NCBI GenBank assembly: GCA_902727905.1
Contig: CACVAR010000215.1
Coordinates: 1 to 5,344, forward strand
Length of the DNA stretch: 5,344 nt
Direction of reading: 5' to 3'
DNA from: an uncultured Sulfurovum sp.
GTDB taxonomy: Bacteria; Campylobacterota; Campylobacteria; Campylobacterales; Sulfurovaceae
Each line of letters begins with the position of its first letter. Position 1 is the stretch's first letter. The notes below the pieces were generated by a model. It was not told the DNA's origin. It saw only the letters and a program-made list of their open reading frames with translations, and did no database searches. Shown here piece by piece: positions 1 through 5,338 of this stretch. Both the position numbers and the translations under genes were made by a program.

Positions 1-587
1 ATAATAATACCTTTTCTTTTTGAAGCAGCATGAATGAAGTTTCCATCACCAATATAGATACCTACATGAGTAACAGGAATGTTTCTAGATTTGTCTGTTA
101 AGAAAAATAGTAAGTCACCTTTTTTAAGTCTAAAACGACTGACTTCTTTTCCTACTTTTGATTGAGCATAAGCAGTACGAGGAATTCCCACCCCTTCTTT
201 TTTGTAGATATACTGCGTATAACCAGAACAGTCAAAACCTTTTGGGTGAGTTCCTCCCCAAACGTATTTTCCACCTAAGTGCTTTTTTGCATTCACTAAA
301 ATATTTTCTTTATTGTAGTCCATGGCTGTTTGTGCTAAGTTGTTTCGTTTGGTTGACAGATTATCTAGTTGACCTAAGATGTCGTTTTGTTCAGCTAAAA
401 GTTTATTACGTTCAAGTTCTTTTAAAATAGCTTCCTGCTCAGCAAGTAATTTAACATAGTTTGCGTTATGTGTGATTCTTTTGCCTTTAAGTACTTTTCC
501 CTCTTTGTTTTTTATAATGAAGATGTTATTTGAGGTGGCAAAGGTAAATGAGGTAAAGAGTATAAGATATAATATTAGATTTTTCAT
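1..587 (-). CDS. Exported NlpC/P60-family peptidoglycan peptidase (3' end cut by window)
   Basis: Translating the minus strand from ATG at 587 gives 195 complete codons, open at the window edge. Residues 1-17 form a signal peptide (MKN, then a hydrophobic run ending in TFA, a type I cleavage site). Residues 37-96 are charged and probably helical or coiled-coil, with repeated LAEQ (48-51, 64-67). From about 97 an NlpC/P60 domain begins: YVWGG (108-112), the nucleophile in FDCSG (Cys120), THVGIYIGDG with His174, and FIHAA with His186. The His174-His186 spacing of 12 matches the His119/His131 pair of E. coli Spr (MepS), so the whole Cys-His-His triad lies inside the window; only the C-terminal tail is missing. 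Family members are cysteine peptidases cutting peptide stems or cross-links of peptidoglycan in the periplasm. The exact bond cut cannot be told. The gene follows ccoG by 40 bp on the same strand, with no evident functional link to oxidase assembly. The start is fixed by the signal peptide. Confidence 0.93.
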   Translation of the reverse strand, partial: MKNLILYLILFTSFTFATSNNIFIIKNKEGKVLKGKRITHNANYVKLLAEQEAILKELERNKLLAEQNDILGQLDNLSTKRNNLAQTAMDYNKENILVNAKKHLGGKYVWGGTHPKGFDCSGYTQYIYKKEGVGIPRTAYAQSKVGKEVSRFRLKKGDLLFFLTDKSRNIPVTHVGIYIGDGNFIHAASKRKGII

Positions 588-593
588 GCTAAT

Positions 594-622
594 ATTATAT
601 CTAAAAATTAAGATTTTGTAAA
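594..622 (-). promoter_or_regulatory. Near-consensus sigma-70 promoter of the NlpC/P60 gene
   Basis: Read on the minus strand, TTTACA (622-617) is followed after exactly 17 bp by a perfect TATAAT (599-594). Only one base of the -35 hexamer differs from TTGACA. Transcription would begin about 6-7 bases past the -10, at roughly 588-587, which is the first base of the ATG. No purine-rich ribosome binding site precedes the ATG. The promoter fills the 40-bp gap after ccoG. The -35 match is notable because the -35 box is poorly conserved in Campylobacterota housekeeping promoters. Confidence 0.68.
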
Positions 623-627
623 GAGTA

Positions 628-2106
628 TTATTTAACCTTTTCTGTGTTAGGGTAGATGAATGAAAGCTCTTTTAAAAGTTTAACTCTATCTGGCTCAGTT
701 GTTGAATATGCATTTAGTTGTACTTTTAATACAGAATCTTGACTGCTATTATTGCTTAAGTCTTCTTTTGTAGAGAGAATAAGAACTTCTTTTGTTCCAT
801 TACCTGGTTTTACTGTCGCTTGTTTAAATCTTTTGATTTCAATTTTTCCAGCATATTGACCCACAACTTCTAATTTATAGGTATGTGTATTAGGTTCTGT
901 ATTTTTAAAGAACATTAGATAATCGTTACTGACTGTTTTGTTTTCTATTTTATAAAGTCTATTACCTTTGTTAATGTCTAGAATCATATATTCTTTTTCA
1001 CCCCCCATTATAATTAGCATGGCAACAATAAGCGCTAAAGCACCAGCATACATGTAACTAACAGGTCGTAATATTTTTGTCTCTTTACCTTCATAAGCTG
1101 TAGCATTACTTGACCATTGAACCAGAGACTCTTTACCTAGTTTTCCCATAACTGTTGTACAGGCATCAACACACTCTAAACAGTTAATACACTCTAGTTG
1201 TAAACCTTTTCTAATATCAATGTGTGTTGGACAAACAGTTACACATTTTTCACAAGTCGTACATTCATTCTCTTCTTCAGCTAAATCTTTTTGTTTAAAG
1301 ACTAACTTTTCTTTTTTATCATCATAAATCTGTCCACCACGTACAGGGTTATAGATGGCTTGAAGTGTGTTTTCATCATAGAGAACAGACTGTATACGAG
1401 AGTAAGGACAAATATAAGCACACCAGTCTTCTTTTAGGAATATAACATCATAAACAAGAAAAGCAACAATTCCTAGAATCATTCCCATTAGTACAGGATG
1501 CTCAGCAGGTGACATAATGTAGTTAAAGAAGTCTTCAGGAGGTACAAAGAACCATGTGAAGTTTGCAGCTGCTATGAAAGCTAACATTGTCCAAATAGTA
1601 ATGGCAACAAGACGTTTAGCAGCATTCTCTTTGGTTGTGTAGTCAGGTTCTTTTTGTTTGTTAGAAATCTTTTTTCGCATACCAAGTAGTTTTGTTTCAA
1701 TAAGATCACGGTAGATAACTCTAAAAATAGTTTGAGGACAAGCCCAACCACAAAATACACGCCCACCAACTGAAGTAGCAGCAAAAATACCAATAAAGAG
1801 TAACATTAGTACAAATGGCATCATGTATAACTCTTGCATGTCAAAAAGTGTTCCCATTAAGTGTAGTTGCTTTTTATCGAAAGAGAGTAAGAATATATGG
1901 TTACCCCCTATGGTTATGAAAGGCAAGCTTAATGCAAAGATAGTGATTAAAGCATATACGTAGTATCTTTTTATTCTAAATGGTAATTTGAGTTCAAGTT
2001 TTTTAGGTTTCTCTTTTTTAGGCTTCTCTTTTTGTGGATTTTCTTGTTTCTCATTTTGAGGATTAGTTTGTTCTAATTTTTCACTTTGAAGGTTTTCAAT
2101 TTCCAT
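628..2106 (-). CDS. ccoG: cbb3-oxidase assembly polyferredoxin CcoG (FixG/RdxA family)
   Basis: This 492-residue protein is an inner-membrane iron-sulfur protein of cbb3 cytochrome oxidase biogenesis; studied homologues reduce Cu(II) to Cu(I) for copper delivery to the oxidase. Residues 1-40 are a hydrophilic, Lys/Glu/Pro-rich cytoplasmic tail. Membrane segments are visible near 50-68, 93-112, 164-182, 205-225 and 350-368. Between them lie CGWACP (Cys119, Cys123) and WCAYICPY (Cys229, Cys233), the family's membrane-proximal cysteine pairs. Two [4Fe-4S] ferredoxin motifs follow: Cys282, 285, 288, 292 (the last followed by Pro) and Cys306, 309, 312, 316 (the last followed by Thr, not Pro). Residues from about 370 to the end match the periplasmic Ig-like FixG C-terminal domain. 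Length is normal for the family. It is transcribed divergently from ccoI, with an AAGGAT ribosome binding site before the ATG. No clear terminator is visible after its TAA, so read-through into the peptidase gene is possible. Confidence 0.96.
   Translation of the reverse strand: MEIENLQSEKLEQTNPQNEKQENPQKEKPKKEKPKKLELKLPFRIKRYYVYALITIFALSLPFITIGGNHIFLLSFDKKQLHLMGTLFDMQELYMMPFVLMLLFIGIFAATSVGGRVFCGWACPQTIFRVIYRDLIETKLLGMRKKISNKQKEPDYTTKENAAKRLVAITIWTMLAFIAAANFTWFFVPPEDFFNYIMSPAEHPVLMGMILGIVAFLVYDVIFLKEDWCAYICPYSRIQSVLYDENTLQAIYNPVRGGQIYDDKKEKLVFKQKDLAEEENECTTCEKCVTVCPTHIDIRKGLQLECINCLECVDACTTVMGKLGKESLVQWSSNATAYEGKETKILRPVSYMYAGALALIVAMLIIMGGEKEYMILDINKGNRLYKIENKTVSNDYLMFFKNTEPNTHTYKLEVVGQYAGKIEIKRFKQATVKPGNGTKEVLILSTKEDLSNNSSQDSVLKVQLNAYSTTEPDRVKLLKELSFIYPNTEKVK
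2002..2031 (-). repeat. 15-bp tandem repeat in the 5' part of ccoG
   Basis: Positions 2017-2031 and 2002-2016 are two adjacent 15-bp units differing at a single base. Each encodes KEKPK (residues 26-30 and 31-35 of CcoG). Looser versions of the same QxEK/PQxEK pattern occur at residues 16-28. The repeat keeps the reading frame, so a change in copy number would only lengthen or shorten the cytoplasmic tail. Confidence 0.75.
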
Positions 2107-2111
2107 GTTTT

Positions 2112-2117
2112 ATCCTT
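2112..2117 (-). promoter_or_regulatory. Ribosome binding site of ccoG
   Basis: AAGGAT on the minus strand ends 5 bases before the ccoG ATG (2106). It supports that start over any internal methionine; an internal start would lose part of the charged tail but no cofactor motif. Confidence 0.65.
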
Positions 2118-2138
2118 TTATCTGTTATAATCATTTAA

Positions 2139-2144
2139 ATTATA
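2139..2144 (-). promoter_or_regulatory. Candidate -10 box of ccoG
   Basis: A perfect TATAAT reads towards ccoG here, with predicted transcription start near 2132. This leaves a leader of about 25 bases that contains the AAGGAT ribosome binding site. No TTGACA-like -35 is present at 16-18 bp; that interval is occupied by the 2157-2172 palindrome. Confidence 0.4.
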
Positions 2145-2156
2145 ATCAAATAATGC

Positions 2157-2172
2157 TATAAGTATACTTATA
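2157..2172. repeat. 16-bp perfect palindrome, candidate operator
   Basis: TATAAGTATACTTATA is identical to its own reverse complement over all 16 bases, centred between 2164 and 2165, about 10 bp from the middle of the divergent region. It covers the expected -35 zone of ccoG and overlaps the plus-strand TATAAT (2169-2174) that faces ccoI. A dimeric regulator bound here could act on both directions. In DNA this AT-rich, roughly one such palindrome is expected by chance in twenty regions of this size (my rough estimate), so the function is inferred, not shown. Confidence 0.4.
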
Positions 2173-2191
2173 ATTTTAAATTATGTTTTAA

Positions 2192-2206
2192 ATAATCTAA
2201 GATTAT
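2192..2206. repeat. 15-bp inverted repeat between palindrome and ccoI
   Basis: ATAATCT and AGATTAT flank a single central A (2199), a perfect inverted repeat of 7-bp arms. It sits 36 bp before the ccoI start and overlaps a possible -10 (TATATT, 2204-2209). It differs in sequence from the 2157-2172 palindrome, so the two are unlikely to be copies of one operator. Confidence 0.3.
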
Positions 2207-2232
2207 ATTTAAAATCATTTATTATTATAAAT

Positions 2233-2245
2233 AGGAGTTGACTTG
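2233..2245 (+). promoter_or_regulatory. Ribosome binding site and TTG start of ccoI
   Basis: AGGAG (2233-2237) lies 5 bases before TTG (2243-2245). An in-frame TAA at 2228-2230 blocks any longer reading, and the only codons between it and the TTG are not usual starts. The first in-frame ATG downstream is residue 51, which would delete the conserved N-terminal cysteine cluster. TTG is therefore the real start. Confidence 0.85.
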
Positions 2246-4666
2246 TCAGATATCAAGTGTAGTCATTGTAAGTTAGAGTTTCATGAGTCTGTTTTAATAA
2301 AAGAAGAGCCTTCTTTGTACTTTTGTTGCAAGGGCTGTCAAGGTGTTTATCACTTGTTAAAAGAGGATGGATTAGACGCTTTTTATGACAAAATGCGTAA
2401 TGACACCATTGCTCCCCCTATAGAAAGTGAAAATGATACCAGTAACTTTGATTTAGAAAGTTTTAAACAACGTTATATTAAGACTGATGAGAATGGTTTT
2501 TCAAGAGTAGACTTAGTGATAGAGGGGATTCACTGTGCAGCCTGTGTTTGGTTAAATGAAAAAGTTATTAATCAAACAGAAGGTGTGCTAGAAGCAAGTA
2601 TTAACTTTTCTAATAACAAGGCTAAAGTAGTATGGGATGAAGATACGGTAAAGCTTTCTCATATTATAGATAAGATTCGCTCAGTAGGGTATAACGCTTA
2701 TCCTTACGACTATAGTGATGCAACTGAAAAGTCTGTAGAAGCGAAACGTGATTATATTACGCGTGTGGGTGTTGCTATATTTGGAACGATGAACATCATG
2801 ATGATAGGTGTTGCTAAATATGCTGGGTACTTCTCAGGAATGGATGCCGAAGTTTTACATATGATTCATGTGGTTGAGTTTATTTTCTCTTCTATGGTAC
2901 TTTTTTATTCAGGTTGGGTCTTTTTTAAAGGTGCTTATTATGGTTTGAAAAACAAAATAGTTAATATGGATTTACTTGTTTCAGGTGGAGCAACCATTAC
3001 CTATATCTATTCATTAACCATCTTATTTGGAGCGCAGGGACAAAGTTATTTTGATTCGGTCGCCATGATAATTATGTTTGTTCTGGTTGGGAAATACTTA
3101 GAAGTTCTGGGTAAAAAGTCAGCCATGGACAGCATGGATAAAATGAAAAATCAAATACCACTTGAAGCAACTGTTGTTAAAGATGGTGTTAAGTCAGTGC
3201 TTATGTTAGATCAGATTAACGTAGGTGACATAATAGAAGTTAAAAATGGAGAAAAAGCTTCTGTAGATGGTCAATCCATAGTAGAACTAGCAACCTTTGA
3301 TGAAAGCTCTTTAAGTGGAGAGTCTTTACCTGTGGAAAAACGACAGGGTGATACCGTTCTTTCTGGAACCATTAACATCGGTAAAGTGATGAGGTATAAA
3401 GCGAGTAAAAACTATGCAAACTCAACCTTTAATACCATGATGAACCTTTTAGAAGATTCATTGGCATCTAAACCAAAAATAGAAGAGATGACCAATAGAC
3501 TCTCTAAACATTTTTCGCTTTTGATTATTTTATTAGCTATGTTTTCTTTCGTCGCTTGGTACTTTTACTCAGGAGATTTTGAGAAGTCACTTATTATTAC
3601 TATTTCTGTTATTGTTATTGCTTGTCCTTGTGCTTTGGCACTGGCTACACCTATTGCTTCCTTAGTTGGTATATCTTGGGCGACAGAAAAAGGTTTACTT
3701 TTTAAAGAGGCAAAGTTTATTGAGACTTTTGCACAAGCAACTACCGTTGTTGTAGACAAAACAGGAACCATCACAGAGGGTAAGCTAAAAGTTAAAAAAC
3801 AAATAGTAAAAGGAGGTAGTGAAGACAATGAAAGCCTAAGTGATGAAAATCTAGCATTACTTTTTGCTTTAGCAGATGCTTCAGTACATCCCGTTAGTAA
3901 AGCGATTAAGAAGTATCTATTGGAAACAGGCAGAGAGATAGAGCCTAAAGCTTTAGAAAACATAGAACAAGTTTCAGCACAAGGTTTAGAAGCAGATTTT
4001 GGAGCAAAAAAGATTTTAGGTGGTAATGCTAAGTTGATGGAAGCCCATAATATAAGTGTAGATCAGAGTGAATCGACCATTTATCATTTTGCTATTGATG
4101 GGGTTTTACTGAGTACCTTTGAGTTGGAAGATAGCATTAAAGAAGATGTTGATACTCTGGTTAGTTACTTTAAAGCTAATGACATTGAGTTAATAATGGC
4201 AACAGGCGATAATGCTTTTGTGGCTAATAAAGTAGCCAAAGAAGTAGGTATAGAAGATGTTAGGGCTGAGATGTCCCCAGTAGATAAGGCTGAACTTATT
4301 ACTAAGCTTCAAAAAGAAGAGAAAAAAGTTGTTATGATTGGTGATGGTATTAATGATACTTTAGCCCTTTCACGTTCTGACATTGCTATTGCGATGGGTT
4401 CAGGTGCTGATGTTGCTTTAGCCATGTCAGATGTAGTGGTTTTAAACAACTCTTTAGAGGGTATTAAAGATTCTTTTCTTATTTCAAGACGTACTTATAA
4501 GTTCATTAAACAAAATTTGATGATATCATTGGTTTACAATCTTTTAACCATTCCCATTGCAATAGCAGGTTATGTTATGCCATTGGTAGCAGCACTTTCA
4601 ATGAGTTTAAGTTCATTATTGGTCGTTGCTAACTCAATGAGAATTAAAAATATAAATAAAAAATAG
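2243..4666 (+). CDS. ccoI: Copper-transporting P1B-type ATPase for cbb3-oxidase assembly (CcoI/FixI)
   Basis: This 807-residue inner-membrane pump moves Cu(I) out of the cytoplasm for insertion into cbb3 oxidase. The N-terminus carries CSHC (Cys6, Cys9) and FCCKGC (Cys28, 29, 32), the metal-binding domain typical of the FixI subfamily rather than CopA. An HMA domain follows with GIHCAAC (95-101). Eight membrane segments are visible near 171-190, 210-230, 242-262, 270-288, 425-443, 448-475, 758-777 and 779-797, with the CPC metal-site motif at 461-463, YN at 765-766 and a Met/Ser-rich last helix. Catalytic motifs are SGES (358-361, actuator), DKTGT with phosphorylated Asp505, HP (549-550), TGDN (654-657) and GDGIND (700-705). 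Two spots depart from the commonest P1B text: SGES for TGES and TLAL for APAL after GDGIND. Both look compatible with activity. ccoS follows by 12 bp, so the two are an operon. CopA-type detoxification is less likely given the N-terminus and neighbours. Confidence 0.96.
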   Translation: MSDIKCSHCKLEFHESVLIKEEPSLYFCCKGCQGVYHLLKEDGLDAFYDKMRNDTIAPPIESENDTSNFDLESFKQRYIKTDENGFSRVDLVIEGIHCAACVWLNEKVINQTEGVLEASINFSNNKAKVVWDEDTVKLSHIIDKIRSVGYNAYPYDYSDATEKSVEAKRDYITRVGVAIFGTMNIMMIGVAKYAGYFSGMDAEVLHMIHVVEFIFSSMVLFYSGWVFFKGAYYGLKNKIVNMDLLVSGGATITYIYSLTILFGAQGQSYFDSVAMIIMFVLVGKYLEVLGKKSAMDSMDKMKNQIPLEATVVKDGVKSVLMLDQINVGDIIEVKNGEKASVDGQSIVELATFDESSLSGESLPVEKRQGDTVLSGTINIGKVMRYKASKNYANSTFNTMMNLLEDSLASKPKIEEMTNRLSKHFSLLIILLAMFSFVAWYFYSGDFEKSLIITISVIVIACPCALALATPIASLVGISWATEKGLLFKEAKFIETFAQATTVVVDKTGTITEGKLKVKKQIVKGGSEDNESLSDENLALLFALADASVHPVSKAIKKYLLETGREIEPKALENIEQVSAQGLEADFGAKKILGGNAKLMEAHNISVDQSESTIYHFAIDGVLLSTFELEDSIKEDVDTLVSYFKANDIELIMATGDNAFVANKVAKEVGIEDVRAEMSPVDKAELITKLQKEEKKVVMIGDGINDTLALSRSDIAIAMGSGADVALAMSDVVVLNNSLEGIKDSFLISRRTYKFIKQNLMISLVYNLLTIPIAIAGYVMPLVAALSMSLSSLLVVANSMRIKNINKK

Positions 4667-4671
4667 AGGAG
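4666..4671 (+). promoter_or_regulatory. Ribosome binding site of ccoS overlapping the ccoI stop
   Basis: GAGGAG starts on the last base of the ccoI TAG stop and lies 7 bases before the ccoS ATG. This arrangement favours translational coupling of the two genes on one transcript. Confidence 0.7.
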
Positions 4672-4678
4672 AGTAGAT

Positions 4679-4906
4679 ATGAATGAAGTATTACAGTTAG
4701 AGTTAATTGTTGGGGTTGTGGTAACCTTTGTATTGATTATGATTTTTGTTGCATCAGCCAAAAAAGGAAACTTTGATGATCAAAAAAAGATGATGGATGG
4801 TATGCTTTTTGATTCACCGGATGACTTAAGAGCAGCAGCAGAACAAGAAGCTAAACAAGAAGAGATGATAGCCAAGAAGAAAGAGAAACAAAATTCAACT
4901 GATTAA
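4679..4906 (+). CDS. ccoS: cbb3-oxidase maturation protein CcoS
   Basis: This 75-residue protein has one N-terminal membrane segment (about residues 8-26) followed by a short, highly charged cytoplasmic tail. Directly after the membrane helix comes GNFDD (30-34), then a MLFDS/DDL stretch (42-50). This matches the CcoS pattern of a helix, a GxFDD-type motif and an LFDD-like element; the usual FDDLE reads FDDQK here. In Rhodobacter, CcoS is needed for cofactor insertion into cbb3 oxidase, but its chemistry is unknown. The last 20 or so residues are rich in Glu and Lys and probably helical. It lies 12 bp after ccoI with its ribosome binding site overlapping the ccoI stop, as in most ccoIS operons. 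Length is typical. Confidence 0.9.
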   Translation: MNEVLQLELIVGVVVTFVLIMIFVASAKKGNFDDQKKMMDGMLFDSPDDLRAAAEQEAKQEEMIAKKKEKQNSTD

Positions 4907-4921
4907 GAACTTTATGTTCTT
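4905..4921 (+). terminator. Weak hairpin at the end of ccoS
   Basis: AAGAAC (4905-4910) and GTTCTT (4916-4921) form a 6-bp stem with a 5-base loop, starting inside the ccoS stop codon. The stem is short and is followed by TATTG rather than a run of T, so it is a poor intrinsic terminator. It is the only hairpin near the operon end. Confidence 0.25.
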
Positions 4922-5028
4922 TATTGTAAGGAGATTATTAGCTATTGTTTTGAGCAGTTTTAATTTTTATAACTTTTCTAAAGCTTTACTAATAATACTA
5001 CTTTTCCACATATAAAACACATTTAGCT

Positions 5029-5062
5029 CTTAAAATATGTTTAGTTTATTTAGTATTTTAAG
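5029..5062. repeat. 9-bp inverted repeat upstream of the lipoprotein gene
   Basis: CTTAAAATA (5029-5037) and TATTTTAAG (5054-5062) are perfect reverse complements with a 16-base spacer that itself holds two TTTAG copies. It ends 45 bp before the lipoprotein ATG and just upstream of its likely -10. It could be an operator or a weak hairpin, but matches of this length are common by chance in DNA this AT-rich. Confidence 0.3.
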
Positions 5063-5097
5063 TTAAATATTAAATAAATTATATTTTCAGTTAAAAA

Positions 5098-5101
5098 AAG
5101 G
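5098..5101 (+). promoter_or_regulatory. Ribosome binding site of the lipoprotein gene
   Basis: A short AAGG core at the end of an A-run lies 6 bases before the ATG at 5108. It is modest but at the right distance, and the signal sequence starts immediately at that ATG. Confidence 0.5.
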
Positions 5102-5107
5102 TTTGTT

Positions 5108-5299
5108 ATGTTTAATTTTTCTCTTGTTCTTATCTTTGTACTTTTCTTTAGTGGATGTGCAAATAGTACTCAAAGTGCTTCACCAACAGTAAAAAAAGAA
5201 GCTATTAAAATAAAGAAGTTACAAAAGCATGCTAGCAATATGGGATGCAAAGTGTTAAAGAATGGTTATATGGTTTGTCCAAAATCAATGAACCGATAA
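5108..5299 (+). CDS. Small predicted lipoprotein of unknown function
   Basis: I do not recognise a family for this 63-residue protein. Residues 1-16 are strongly hydrophobic and end in FSGC with Cys17, a type II (lipoprotein) signal with Phe at the -3 position instead of the usual Leu. The mature part is only 47 residues: a Ser/Thr-rich linker (18-27), a Lys-rich stretch with seven lysines between 29 and 40, then a small C-terminal module with GCKVLKNG (46-53) and MVCPK (55-59). Cys47 and Cys57 are the only other cysteines and could form a disulfide in a short beta-hairpin. It has no acidic residue other than Glu31, so it is very basic. It sits on the ccoIS strand but after a 201-bp gap with its own ribosome binding site, so it is probably a separate transcript and need not relate to oxidase assembly. 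The lipobox and start support a real gene. Confidence 0.75.
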   Translation: MFNFSLVLIFVLFFSGCANSTQSASPTVKKEAIKIKKLQKHASNMGCKVLKNGYMVCPKSMNR

Positions 5300-5302
5300 A
5301 CT

Positions 5303-5338
5303 TTACTAATTTACTTAGAGTAAAAAATAAATTAGTAA
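5303..5338. repeat. 11-bp AT-rich inverted repeat after the lipoprotein gene, possible terminator
   Basis: TTACTAATTTA (5303-5313) and TAAATTAGTAA (5328-5338) are perfect reverse complements with a 14-base loop, beginning 3 bp after the lipoprotein stop. The stem has only two G-C pairs and the bases that follow are not a T-run, so strength as an intrinsic terminator is doubtful; sequence beyond the window is needed. A shorter alternative stem, TTTAC/GTAAA (5310-5314 with 5320-5324), uses part of the same left arm. Confidence 0.4.

Larger units (their letters stand above)
2107..2242. promoter_or_regulatory. Divergent ccoG / ccoI regulatory region
   Basis: These 136 bp separate the start codons of two genes read outwards in opposite directions, so promoters for both must lie here or be absent. 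The stretch is almost entirely A and T. It holds two direct copies of TTATAATCA (2125-2133 and 2140-2148), a 16-bp perfect palindrome (2157-2172) and a second 15-bp inverted repeat (2192-2206). TATAAT occurs on the minus strand at 2144-2139, facing ccoG, and on the plus strand at 2169-2174, facing ccoI. A more proximal -10 option for ccoI is TATATT at 2204-2209. No convincing -35 box is seen for either direction. One FNR-type half site (TTGAT, minus strand, 2149-2145) is followed after 4 bp by a poor second half (ATTTA), too weak to call. Confidence 0.7.
4907..5107. other. Non-coding gap between ccoS and the lipoprotein gene
   Basis: This 201-bp stretch has no supportable gene on either strand. 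It contains a strong ribosome-binding-like AAGGAG (4928-4933) that leads to no open frame longer than about 10 codons, a 10-bp palindrome TAAAGCTTTA (4979-4988), three copies of TTTAG (5022, 5040, 5049) and a 9-bp inverted repeat (5029-5062). A possible -10 for the downstream gene is TATATT at 5080-5085, without a good -35. Confidence 0.6.

Noticed and set aside
158..430. Plus-strand open frame of 90 codons
   Set aside because: It is antisense to the NlpC/P60 gene, whose signal peptide and catalytic motifs are unmistakable. The frame's protein has no recognisable domain.
1581..1793. Minus-strand open frame of 70 codons in another frame of ccoG
   Set aside because: It overlaps the membrane-spanning part of ccoG on the same strand; its hydrophobicity follows from the T-rich codons of that region.
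2136..2149. FNR-like site in the ccoG-ccoI gap
   Set aside because: Only one half site (TTGAT) matches; the other half is ATTTA instead of ATCAA. In such AT-rich DNA this is expected by chance.
3808..3830. Perfect internal Shine-Dalgarno-like AAAGGAGGT followed by GTG and ATG in ccoI
   Set aside because: It encodes Lys-Gly-Gly of CcoI residues 523-525, and both nearby start codons are out of frame and reach a stop within seven codons. A translational pause is possible but unsupported.
3565..3963. Minus-strand open frame of 132 codons inside ccoI
   Set aside because: It is antisense to the CPC and DKTGT region of ccoI; low complexity Ser/Leu-rich product and no support as a gene.
4570..4761. 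Minus-strand open frame of 63 codons across the ccoI-ccoS junction
   Set aside because: It is antisense to the end of ccoI and the start of ccoS, both well supported, and shows no domain of its own.
4994..5035. Minus-strand mini-frame starting MCFICGK with a CxxC motif
   Set aside because: It is about 14 codons long with no extension in any nearby frame, so it cannot be supported as a gene.
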